Shown here piece by piece: positions 1-6,019 of a DNA stretch of 7,834 bases (position 1 is the first letter of the stretch; the number at the start of each line of letters is the position of its first letter). The stretch covers positions 365-8,198 of the forward strand of contig PMAK01000280.1 in the NCBI GenBank assembly GCA_003153655.1, written 5' to 3'. This DNA is from Phycisphaerales bacterium (GTDB taxonomy: Bacteria; Planctomycetota; Phycisphaerae; Tepidisphaerales; Tepidisphaeraceae). The notes under the pieces were generated by a model that searched no databases, was not told the DNA's origin, and saw nothing but the letters and a program-made list of their open reading frames with translations. The translations under genes and the position numbers were made by a program.

Positions 1-1084
1 TATCCCGAGGCTCAACACCAATCCTTCCATTCATCTTCCGTCGATACCCCGCCGATTCCGCATAAGCCCTCTTCCTCGCCCGCATGATATTCCCCAGCGG
101 CCGATGCGCCGCCACCGCATGCCACGGATTAAACGCCAAAACCTCATCCACATAAACCCGCCGCGCCGCGATATACGCATCCTGCGGCCGAACCGTAATC
201 GTCCCCACCCCACGATACGGACTCACATCCTCCCCCCAAACCTTAGAATGATCCTCGATCGGCATCTTCTCCAAATCCGCACAAAGCTGCACCCCAACCT
301 CCCAAACAGCCGTCTCCGATTTAAAAAATTCCACCACCGCGTCCCGCAACCCCGAATAATGAAAATTCACCCCAACATGCTTCCCCTTCAGCTTCTTCAG
401 ATTCTCACTCAAAGGCGTAAACGCAACCTTCGCAATATAGTCCCCATACCGAATCGGCGCGCAGCTCCCAAACGTCTGCCCCAGCACATGCGTCTCCGGC
501 GCTCCCAGCTGCTCCAGCGTTCCGCTGTGTGCCCCAACCAATCCCAAAGCCGCGTTGACTCCGCGCGCAATATTCGACACCGTCTTCTTCACCAACTCCG
601 GATCATTCAGATTCTTCTCAATCAACTTCAAATTCCCCAAAAACGCCTTCACATCCGGCACCCCAAACGTCTTCGCATCCACAAACACAAAATCCTGCGT
701 CCGCTGCCCCAAATTCTCCTCCCCCATCTCCATTCCATCGATCCCAACCACTTTCACCGCCATCCCTCGTGGCGTAGAAACACTATCCGCCAGCAAATCC
801 CCCGGCGCAGTAGAAAACCGAATAATCACCGGATAACTCCGCGCAACACCAAAAAGTCCCTGCCGCAATTCCCCAGGCAAATCCCCGCGAACCGCCAATT
901 CCCCCTTCAAAACCCCATGACTCTTCGAATGCGCAAACCGCACCGCATGCCGATACTGATCATTCAATAAAACCTGAGTCCGTCGAATCACCTCCAGCAA
1001 TTCCCCAATCGTCTTCTCCTCGTCTTTAATGGGATGTTCAAGCGATTCGTCATAACGAAGGTAATTGGCGGCAACAGCAGTCAT
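1..1084 (-). CDS. Catalase-like heme protein (y4iL-like branch), 3' end cut by window edge
   Basis: I read 361 residues on the minus strand from ATG 1084-1082 to the left edge with no stop. The protein looks like the short catalase-related family (about 340-390 residues, core only), not a full clade 1-3 catalase. Visible signatures are AHSKSHG at residues 51-57, where His52 aligns with the distal heme histidine; RFSTAPGD at 89-96 and PRGMAVKV at 105-112, which match the catalase RFS/RG core; TQDF at 129-132, where true catalases have the distal-Asn NNTPVF motif; and PWHAVAAHRPLGN at 320-332. Arg337 and Tyr341 have the R-x-x-x-Y spacing of the proximal heme ligand. It probably binds heme in the cytosol (no signal peptide). 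Peroxidase or lipid-hydroperoxide activity is known or suggested for relatives; true catalase activity is doubtful. Homologues end a few residues after the NGR...EPR stretch, so little is missing. The start is fixed by a strong ribosome binding site. Confidence 0.85.
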   Translation of the reverse strand, partial: MTAVAANYLRYDESLEHPIKDEEKTIGELLEVIRRTQVLLNDQYRHAVRFAHSKSHGVLKGELAVRGDLPGELRQGLFGVARSYPVIIRFSTAPGDLLADSVSTPRGMAVKVVGIDGMEMGEENLGQRTQDFVFVDAKTFGVPDVKAFLGNLKLIEKNLNDPELVKKTVSNIARGVNAALGLVGAHSGTLEQLGAPETHVLGQTFGSCAPIRYGDYIAKVAFTPLSENLKKLKGKHVGVNFHYSGLRDAVVEFFKSETAVWEVGVQLCADLEKMPIEDHSKVWGEDVSPYRGVGTITVRPQDAYIAARRVYVDEVLAFNPWHAVAAHRPLGNIMRARKRAYAESAGYRRKMNGRIGVEPRD

Positions 1085-1089
1085 CAGAA

Positions 1090-1095
1090 CCTCCC
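1090..1095 (-). promoter_or_regulatory. Ribosome binding site of the catalase-like gene
   Basis: GGGAGG lies five bases before the ATG at 1084-1082. It decides the start: the same frame stays open upstream to about 1345, but family members begin close to the residues encoded after 1084, and the upstream stretch resembles none of them. Confidence 0.7.
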
Positions 1096-1237
1096 GGGCA
1101 ACAGATTCACCTTGATCCAAAGTTAACAGCGCTACCCATTCTCGCAGCATTCGCTTGCGGACGGGACGCCAAAATTTTTCGATGCCCCATTTTTTTGCGA
1201 GAAAGACATGTCCATAGATCAATCCAACCAATTTTGA

Positions 1238-1333
1238 ACCGCGGAGTGCGCGGAGATCGCAGAGAAGAACCAGAAAATGCAATTTGTGCTTCTTCTCATC
1301 GCCTTTCTCTGCGTCCTCCGCGAACTCCGCGGT
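1238..1333. repeat. Inverted repeat made of degenerate 9-bp units
   Basis: The left arm (1238-1267) reads AC followed by CGCGGAGTG, CGCGGAGAT, CGCAGAGAA. The right arm, read on the minus strand from 1333 to 1303, reads AC followed by CGCGGAGTT, CGCGGAGGA, CGCAGAGAA. The arms differ at three of the first 29 bases and are separated by about 35 bases. Each arm is therefore three 9-bp units of the type CGCRGAGNN. Similar CGCAGAG-type short-period intergenic repeats occur in several environmental phyla. The transcript could fold into a long hairpin. Whether it is a MITE-like or REP-like element or a terminator is not shown; there is no T-run at either end. Confidence 0.75.
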
Positions 1334-1403
1334 AAAATATCCCCATTACATCGAGGTTCAATTCGACGTTGGAATCAAAGAGGGAAGCTCACCGCATGAA
1401 AAG

Positions 1404-1424
1404 CGCCAAACGGCGTGGTATAAT
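1404..1424 (+). promoter_or_regulatory. Extended -10 promoter with overlapping inverted repeat for the antitoxin gene
   Basis: TGGTATAAT at 1416-1424 is a perfect extended -10 (TGn plus TATAAT at 1419-1424). No good -35 is visible, as is usual for this class. The expected transcription start, six to seven bases later, falls on the A of ATG 1431, so the transcript may be leaderless; no Shine-Dalgarno sequence is seen. Directly before it, CGCC-AAAC-GGCG (1404-1415) is a small perfect inverted repeat in the position expected for an operator in an autorepressed toxin-antitoxin locus. The promoter is well supported by sequence; the operator is inference. Confidence 0.6.
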
Positions 1425-1430
1425 TTCGAT

Positions 1431-1649
1431 ATGACCCGCCTAATGGAACAAGCGATCGAACGTCTGCGAGCCGTCCCCCCGGCCCAGCAGGATGATGTCG
1501 CGCGATTCCTCCTCGCCGAATTGGAAGAGGACATCCGCTGGTCGAAATCCACCGCCAACCATGAGAGCAAGCTTAAAGGTCTGGTGGACAACGTGCTGGC
1601 GGATGACGCGCGCGGCGAGTGCGAGCCGCTAGATCCGGAAAAGCTTTGA
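1431..1649 (+). CDS. Small type II antitoxin-like protein
   Basis: The product is 72 residues, starting MTRLMEQAIERLRAVP. It has a helical N-terminal segment (MEQAIERLRAVPPAQQDDVA, residues 5-24), an acidic middle (LLAELEEDIRWSKS) and a C-terminal tail ending in EPLDPEKL. This layout matches small antitoxins that precede RelE/ParE-type toxins: an AIERLRALPxxxQD-like beginning, an LAELEE-xxRW middle and a PLDPxxL end. Such proteins bind and neutralise the toxin and usually repress their own promoter. The frame is open back to 1284, but I chose ATG 1431 because a perfect TATAAT ends six bases before it and the family begins there. The stop TGA overlaps the TTG start of the toxin remnant. The assignment is from pattern only; the family name is not certain. 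Confidence 0.7.
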   Translation: MTRLMEQAIERLRAVPPAQQDDVARFLLAELEEDIRWSKSTANHESKLKGLVDNVLADDARGECEPLDPEKL

Positions 1650-1753
1650 TCTCCCGGCTTCATTCATCGTTTCGCCGTGATTTTGCCCGCCTGCCGATTG
1701 ACATCCAGCAGCGAGCATCGCAGCCCGCGTCGTGGCGGAATAAACATCCATGA
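1646..1753 (+). pseudogene. Truncated RelE/ParE-like toxin remnant
   Basis: Reading from TTG 1646, which overlaps the antitoxin stop by three bases, gives a 35-residue peptide beginning with ISRLHSSFRRDFARLPIDI. This matches the start of RelE-like toxins of the SRTTxxFRxLFxALPxxVQxxA type (first helix and following turn). After about residue 24 (QQRA) the family pattern stops: the next residues, SQPASWRNKHP, resemble nothing in the fold, and a TGA follows. A complete toxin would be about 85-100 residues, so the beta-sheet core and the catalytic residues are absent and the remnant cannot be an active RNase. I see no continuation in the other two frames downstream, so a deletion or rearrangement is more likely than a single frameshift. 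Its last four bases overlap the start of the next gene. Confidence 0.55.
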
Positions 1754-2121
1754 GAGCACCACACCAAGGACGCCGCGAGTACGTGCGAAATGAACGTCGC
1801 AAGGCTTTGAGCCCCCTCGGATTGCTGATTCCATTCTTGTTTGGTGGATTGACATTTTGCTCGGTTGTTCTGGTGCTGTGGATTCTCAATCAAATCGTTC
1901 CATATTTGCCTTGGATTCCCAAGGGTCATCCACTCGAACCCGTCATCAAAACCGCATGGCTCTGCGCTCGATTCGCAACCGCTGCAATGCTTTTCGTTTG
2001 GGTTGCTCTGTTCATCTTCATGCCGAAGATTGATCGTGCGGCAACTGGGGACGCACCAATTGCTTCATCGAAGCCGGCCGATGTCAAGCCTGAGCATCCA
2101 TCGCCCCCACATCTCCCCTGA
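1750..2121 (+). CDS. Hypothetical membrane protein with two transmembrane helices
   Basis: I do not recognise this 123-residue protein. It has a basic N-terminus (residues 1-19, six arginines and a lysine), a hydrophobic helix at about 22-48, a short proline-rich loop (PYLPWIPKGHPLEP, 51-64), a second helix at about 70-91, then a polar, proline-rich tail. The positive-inside rule puts the N-terminus in the cytoplasm, and with two helices the tail as well. ATG 1750 overlaps the stop of the toxin remnant in an ATGA. A GTG at 1783 is an alternative start, with AAGGA about 11 bases before it, and would shorten the protein by 11 residues. The base composition is less C-skewed than that of its neighbours. 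There is no functional clue from context. Confidence 0.5.
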   Translation: MRAPHQGRREYVRNERRKALSPLGLLIPFLFGGLTFCSVVLVLWILNQIVPYLPWIPKGHPLEPVIKTAWLCARFATAAMLFVWVALFIFMPKIDRAATGDAPIASSKPADVKPEHPSPPHLP

Positions 2122-2137
2122 CAACGGGAAAAGTAAA

Positions 2138-2187
2138 TTAGTATACACTAACAAAAACCGCGAAAAGTGTACGAAAGTGTACGAAAG
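2138..2187. repeat. 10-bp tandem repeat and small inverted repeats between convergent genes
   Basis: AAAGTGTACG occurs twice in tandem (2164-2173 and 2174-2183), followed by a third partial copy, AAAG. Just upstream, TTAGT-ATAC-ACTAA (2138-2151) is a small inverted repeat, and its TACACT (2144-2149) can pair with AGTGTA (2166-2171) across a 16-base loop. The element fills most of the 93-base spacer between the convergent membrane-protein and permease genes. No GC-rich stem with a T-run is present, so a classical terminator cannot be claimed. Confidence 0.55.
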
Positions 2188-2214
2188 CGCCCGATTCCGT
2201 TCAGTTTCAAAAAC

Positions 2215-3033
2215 TCACCCCTTCACCGCCCCAGAAGCCAACCCACTAACAAAATCCCGCTGCAACACAAAAAACAAAACCGCCACCGGCAAAATACTCA
2301 CCAGCGTCGCCGCCATAATCACCCCATAATTATGCTGATACTCCGGCAAACCCGCCAAGCTATTCAATCCAATCGGCAGCGTATATTTCGCCTCGTTCTG
2401 CAAAATAATCTGTGGCCACAAAAAACTGTTCCACTCCGCCAGAAAACTCAAAAGCGTATACGCCCCAATCATCGGCCGCACCACCGGCAGCGCGATATCC
2501 CACCACAACCGCCACTCGCTACACCCATCCAATCGCCCGCACTGCAACAACTCATCCGGAACCCCAATCATCGCCTGCCGAAACAGGATAATCCCAAACA
2601 CACTCACCGCCCCCGGCACAATGATCGCCAGATACGAATCGATCCAGTGCAGCCGATACATCAATTCATAACTCCCCGGCACCAAAACCTGCGATGGCAA
2701 TAGCATCGTCCCCAGCATGATCACCATGATCACCCGTTTCCCCGCGAACTCATACTTCGCCAATGCAAATCCCCCCAAACTGCTCAGCGTCACCACCAGC
2801 ACCGTGTGCAGCGACGAAAGGAAAATCGAATTTACCACCCACCGCCCAAATGGCTGATCCCGCAGCATCCGAAAATTATCCAGCGTCAGATGGTCCAGAT
2901 GCCCCCAAGGCAAAAGCGTGCTGCCCAGCAAATCCTCCGGAGTCTTAATCGACGCACAAATCAGCCAGACAAACGGCAACACCGCCACCGCGGCCAGCCC
3001 GATCAGCAGCAAATGTATCGCAACCCGTCGCAT
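2215..3033 (-). CDS. Carbohydrate ABC transporter permease, MalG-like
   Basis: This 272-residue inner-membrane protein is the second permease of a CUT1-family sugar importer. The helices are at about 5-28 (leader helix), 69-92, 101-120, 133-153, 187-210 and 238-259, the six-helix MalG pattern. The cytoplasmic coupling loop at 160-187 reads ELLQCGRLDGCSEWRLWWDI then ALPVVRP, matching the EAA-loop consensus EAARIDGASEW...LP. The three residues that give the motif its name are replaced by Q164-C165-G166, whereas the LDG, EW and LP positions are kept. The length is normal. It is the last gene of the operon, and its ATG shares one base with the stop of the preceding permease (TGATG), with GGAGAG and GGGA just upstream, so translation is coupled. 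The substrate cannot be read from the sequence. Confidence 0.9.
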   Translation of the reverse strand: MRRVAIHLLLIGLAAVAVLPFVWLICASIKTPEDLLGSTLLPWGHLDHLTLDNFRMLRDQPFGRWVVNSIFLSSLHTVLVVTLSSLGGFALAKYEFAGKRVIMVIMLGTMLLPSQVLVPGSYELMYRLHWIDSYLAIIVPGAVSVFGIILFRQAMIGVPDELLQCGRLDGCSEWRLWWDIALPVVRPMIGAYTLLSFLAEWNSFLWPQIILQNEAKYTLPIGLNSLAGLPEYQHNYGVIMAATLVSILPVAVLFFVLQRDFVSGLASGAVKG

Positions 3034-3935
3034 CAGTTCCCGCTCTCCGGCCCAAACCTAAAAAACCTGAATTTGATAAACGTCAGAGCCAGCAAAATAA
3101 CCACCAGCATCCACCCAATCGCCGACGCATACCCCAAATCCCCCGTGTTAAATCCCATCACAAACAGATACATCACCACGGTCAGCCCCCGAGCATTCGG
3201 CCCCGCTCCCTGCAACAGCACAAACGGCAACTCAAAAAGCTGAAACCCGCCGATCGCCCCAACCAGCACCACATACCCCAGCATCGGCCGAATTCCCGGC
3301 AACGTAATATGCACAAACCGCTGCCAATTCCCCGCCCCATCCATCTCCGCCGCTTCATACAATTCCGGATCAACCGATTGCAGCGCCGCGAGGAAATAAA
3401 CCATCCCATACCCCGTCGCGAGCCAAAGACTCGCGATCAAAACCGACGGCAAAACAAGGTTAGGACTGCTCAGCCACGGAATCACAACCCGATGCCCCGC
3501 GACAATACTCACGGCATGATTGATCAATCCATCCGGCCCAAACAATTGGAAAAAGATCACCCCGACAAAAACCTGCCCAACAAGATAGCTCGAAAAAAAA
3601 CTGAACCGAAAAAGATCTCGAAACAAAATCCGCCGGCTATTCAGCAATAGCGCCAGCCCCAACGACATCGGAATCTGCAATGCCAGAAACGCCACGGTGT
3701 AAGCCGCCGTATTCAGCAGCGCTAGCCCAAACAAACGATCGTGCCCCAGCAGATAGCGGTAATTACTCAACCCAACAAACGCGCTATGCCGTGGCCCAAT
3801 CGTCTTTTCAAAGCTCAGCACCAAACTCCGCGACAGCGGATAAAGCATGAACACACAGAAAATCACCAGAAACGGAGAGACGAACAGATACGGCGCCGCC
3901 CGGGTTTGCAGTCTCCACCATCGATCTCGATTCAT
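3033..3935 (-). CDS. Carbohydrate ABC transporter permease, MalF/UgpA-like
   Basis: This 300-residue inner-membrane protein is the first permease of the importer and pairs with the MalG-like subunit. The N-terminal APYLFVSPFLVIFCVFMLYP (residues 14-33) is the standard first helix of this family, followed by helices at about 70-98, 111-132, 159-184, 216-240 and 268-287. The EAA coupling loop is intact: ELYEAAEMDGAGNWQRF (191-207), then ITLPGIRP (210-217), which docks on the ATPase. It lacks the long periplasmic insert and two extra helices of E. coli MalF, as is usual for MsmF/UgpA/LacF types. The start overlaps the stop of the binding-protein gene by four bases (ATGA), with GGAAAG upstream, so the subunits are co-translated. 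Confidence 0.92.
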   Translation of the reverse strand: MNRDRWWRLQTRAAPYLFVSPFLVIFCVFMLYPLSRSLVLSFEKTIGPRHSAFVGLSNYRYLLGHDRLFGLALLNTAAYTVAFLALQIPMSLGLALLLNSRRILFRDLFRFSFFSSYLVGQVFVGVIFFQLFGPDGLINHAVSIVAGHRVVIPWLSSPNLVLPSVLIASLWLATGYGMVYFLAALQSVDPELYEAAEMDGAGNWQRFVHITLPGIRPMLGYVVLVGAIGGFQLFELPFVLLQGAGPNARGLTVVMYLFVMGFNTGDLGYASAIGWMLVVILLALTFIKFRFFRFGPESGN

Positions 3936-5422
3936 GGCTCAAACTTTCCGAAATCGATCCGCCGCTGCATCTCCTCCTGCGCCTCCGCCAGCCACCGCGC
4001 ACACACCGGCCTCAATCCCTCCGTCCCGCCATGACTCGCAATATAATCCTGCGCCCGGTGCACCACAGCCGCCAAAACGAGTTCCGCTTGAAAGGTATAA
4101 GGCGTCACATATCTCTCCGGAATCTCCCCAGCCAGCTGAACATACAACCCCCCAACATCCTGCCCGCCTCCAGCGTCACAGAAAAATGAATCCCGCCGAT
4201 GATAAACCGGCTCGCTCCAATACTCAGGAACAGCCGGCAAAACATCATCACCCGCCGCGATGCGCGCCGCATTCGCCTCAGGACTCAGATACAAAAATTC
4301 CAGCAGCTTCCAGGCCTCTTCCGGATGCGGACAATCCCGGCAAATCCCAATCATCGTCCCGCCGGACGTGCTCGTCGGCGCATCACCATCTTCAAATCGA
4401 GGCAACGCCATCATCCGAACCTTCCCCGCAAGCTCAGGCGAGAATTCCCGAATGTAATCCGCCTTCCAATCCGGCGTGCAGACCGCGCACACATTCCCCC
4501 GCGCCAAATCCTCCGTCCAACCAACACCCGAAGACACATCCGCCCCAATCGCCCGCGGCCCAGCCAGCAACTGCGCATAAAATATCGCCGTCTCCAGAAG
4601 TTTCTCATCAGTAAAATGCAGCTTCCCATTCCCATCAATCAGGTTGACATGCCGCTGCAAAAGCATCTCCACAATCTCATCCGGCCCGCCAGTCGATAGC
4701 GCAATCGCCCGCCGATCGGGCCGCCCATGTGCCCCCCAATACGCTTGAAACGCCAAACACCGATCCTGAAAATCCCCCCAGGTCTTGCCCCCCTCAAGAT
4801 CAACCCCCGCCTCATCAAACAAATCCTTCCGATAGGTAATCGTCACCGGATGCACATCCGCCGGCACCCCAAAAATAATCCGCTCTCCTGTTAGAGGATC
4901 AATCTTAGACCAAGGCGCAAATCGACTCGAAACAATTCGCCGATCCCACCCCGACTTCTCCAAAAAATCATTCAATGGCAACAACCCCACATCCCCAATA
5001 GGCGGCCGCAAAAATTGCCCGATCGAATGAATCTCGATCTCACACAAATCCGGCGTCTGAGCCCCAGCCTCCGACATAAATGCCGACGCTAGCCGAATGT
5101 TCTCCCCCATCTGGCCGATCAAGCTAACGCGCACCCGCAACCCAAACCGCCGCTCAAATTGCTCCGCCAGCGAAGGCGTCACACTTCCCAGAACACCAGA
5201 TAATTCACCCCGGTAAATCCGCGCATCAGTCTGATCAAACGTCCAAAGCACCAGATCCGCCCGCTGCGGCGCAGGGTATTTCCACACCGCAACACCACTA
5301 ACCGCGGCCGCGAGCATCAGCACGAAAATAGGCTTACCAAGTGAAAACCGCACCGGATCAGGATTGTCACGCCCCGGGCGGGGGGTAGCAAATCGTCGCG
5401 AGTTGCCAAGCCATCCACTCAA
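3932..5422 (-). CDS. Extracellular solute-binding protein of a sugar ABC importer, membrane-anchored
   Basis: This is a family 1 type periplasmic binding protein of 496 residues from TTG 5422. It has one hydrophobic segment at 31-48 (PIFVLMLAAAVSGVAVWK) and no lipobox cysteine or clear signal-peptidase site, so an uncleaved membrane anchor is likely. The mature fold begins at DLVLWTF (56-62). Family features follow: TPDLCEIE (123-130), GVPADVHPVTITYRKDLFDEAG (185-206, the typical hinge region), WGDFQD (215-220), and a C-terminal GGTMIGI (354-360) followed by PEEAWKLLEFL (367-377). The start is uncertain. The TTG at 5422 has no ribosome binding site and leaves only 39 bases before the divergent gene. 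A GTG at 5353 (residue 24) gives a short cytosolic tail before the anchor, closer to relatives. The gene heads the operon. Which sugar it binds is unknown. Confidence 0.87.
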   Translation of the reverse strand: MSGWLGNSRRFATPRPGRDNPDPVRFSLGKPIFVLMLAAAVSGVAVWKYPAPQRADLVLWTFDQTDARIYRGELSGVLGSVTPSLAEQFERRFGLRVRVSLIGQMGENIRLASAFMSEAGAQTPDLCEIEIHSIGQFLRPPIGDVGLLPLNDFLEKSGWDRRIVSSRFAPWSKIDPLTGERIIFGVPADVHPVTITYRKDLFDEAGVDLEGGKTWGDFQDRCLAFQAYWGAHGRPDRRAIALSTGGPDEIVEMLLQRHVNLIDGNGKLHFTDEKLLETAIFYAQLLAGPRAIGADVSSGVGWTEDLARGNVCAVCTPDWKADYIREFSPELAGKVRMMALPRFEDGDAPTSTSGGTMIGICRDCPHPEEAWKLLEFLYLSPEANAARIAAGDDVLPAVPEYWSEPVYHRRDSFFCDAGGGQDVGGLYVQLAGEIPERYVTPYTFQAELVLAAVVHRAQDYIASHGGTEGLRPVCARWLAEAQEEMQRRIDFGKFEP

Positions 5423-5461
5423 AAAGTAGCCAAATCCCGCGCACAGGCGTAGACTGTCTTA
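5354..5461. promoter_or_regulatory. Divergent control region between binding-protein gene and Fur-like gene
   Basis: If the binding protein starts at GTG 5353, this is the shared 108-base promoter region; if at TTG 5422, only 5423-5461 is non-coding. It contains a GC-rich inverted repeat, CCCCG-GG-CGGGG (5372-5383), which would lie in the importer mRNA leader. A small repeat, ACAG-GCGTAGA-CTGT (5444-5458), sits next to the regulator start. TAGACT at 5450-5455 could serve as a -10 whose transcription start would fall at ATG 5462, giving a leaderless regulator mRNA, which fits the absence of a ribosome binding site. No good -35 is visible and no AT-rich Fur box is present. Confidence 0.35.
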
Positions 5462-6019
5462 ATGACCTCGGGCCCGCATATTTTGCCGAATATCCCCCGG
5501 ATTTCCGCCCAACCCCAATCGCGGCCCTATGAGCCGGTCTGCGCCATTTTCCGCCGCTATCTGCGAGGGGAGAGACTCAAGTTCACCCCCGAGCGGGCAA
5601 TGATCCTGGATGCCGTCCTCCGCAAAACCGCTCTATTCGAAGCCGAGCAACTCGCGGTCGATCTCCGCCAGCTCGGCCATCGCGTCAGCCGCGCCACCGT
5701 CTATCGCACGCTGGCGCACTTACAGGATGCCGGCATTCTCAAGCAGGTATTCTTCGACAATAAGCAATCGTATTATGATGTGATCGTAGGCCGCCAGGCG
5801 TATGACTATCTGATCTGCGTCACCACCGGAAACGTCATCGAATTCAGCAGCGACAAACTCCGCAAACTACGCGACGAGATTTGCCGCCAGCACGGCTTTG
5901 AGCCGCTCTCCCACCAATTTCATATCTTTGGATTAAGCCCGCAGGCCAAGACCGAGGTGGCTGGCGGAGTGAAGTCGCCTAGCACCCAAAGCAAATCCCC
6001 GTTCAGCACATCGCGATGA
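5462..6019 (+). CDS. Fur-family winged-helix regulator lacking most metal ligands
   Basis: The 185-residue product has a ~35-residue N-terminal extension, a winged-helix DNA-binding domain (FTPERAMILDAVL at 41-53; recognition helix SRATVYRTLAHLQDAGIL at 76-93) and a C-terminal dimerisation domain (LICVTTGNVIEFSSDKLRKL, 117-136; FEPLSHQFHIFGLSP, 146-160). The DNA-binding half is textbook Fur. The metal sites are not: the HHDH cluster before LIC is A113-Y-D-Y116, the first CxxC keeps only Cys119 (CVTTG), the C-terminal CxxC is replaced by SPQAK, and the histidine of the 'HxSAEEL' turn is Leu58-Phe59. His151 and Glu127 remain. It may act as a metal-independent repressor or sense something else. 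The tail after 165 is polar and probably disordered. It is divergent to the sugar-importer operon, which is the obvious candidate target, but this is inference. Confidence 0.88.
   Translation: MTSGPHILPNIPRISAQPQSRPYEPVCAIFRRYLRGERLKFTPERAMILDAVLRKTALFEAEQLAVDLRQLGHRVSRATVYRTLAHLQDAGILKQVFFDNKQSYYDVIVGRQAYDYLICVTTGNVIEFSSDKLRKLRDEICRQHGFEPLSHQFHIFGLSPQAKTEVAGGVKSPSTQSKSPFSTSR

Larger units (their letters stand above)
1085..1430. other. Divergent intergenic region between catalase-like gene and antitoxin gene
   Basis: This 346-base gap holds the ribosome binding site of the minus-strand gene, an inverted repeat of 9-bp units (1238-1333) and the promoter and possible operator of the antitoxin gene (1404-1424). 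The frame of the catalase-like gene stays open on the minus strand from 1345 to 1085, and the region 1237-1085 would encode a mildly hydrophobic and basic stretch. I regard that as chance or a fossil, because it has no family resemblance. I could not identify a convincing -35/-10 pair for the catalase-like gene. Confidence 0.6.

Noticed and set aside
104..970. Long plus-strand open frame opposite the catalase-like gene.
   Set aside because: Its product is rich in Arg, His, Pro and Asn with no domain pattern; it is the antisense shadow of a recognisable gene.
1085..1345. In-frame upstream extension of the catalase-like gene on the minus strand.
   Set aside because: The strong ribosome binding site at 1090-1095 and the usual N-terminus of the family place the start at 1084; the extension passes through the inverted repeat and resembles no family member.
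5354..5461. A Fur box in the divergent promoter region.
   Set aside because: The region is GC-rich and holds no AT-rich GATAAT-type palindrome.
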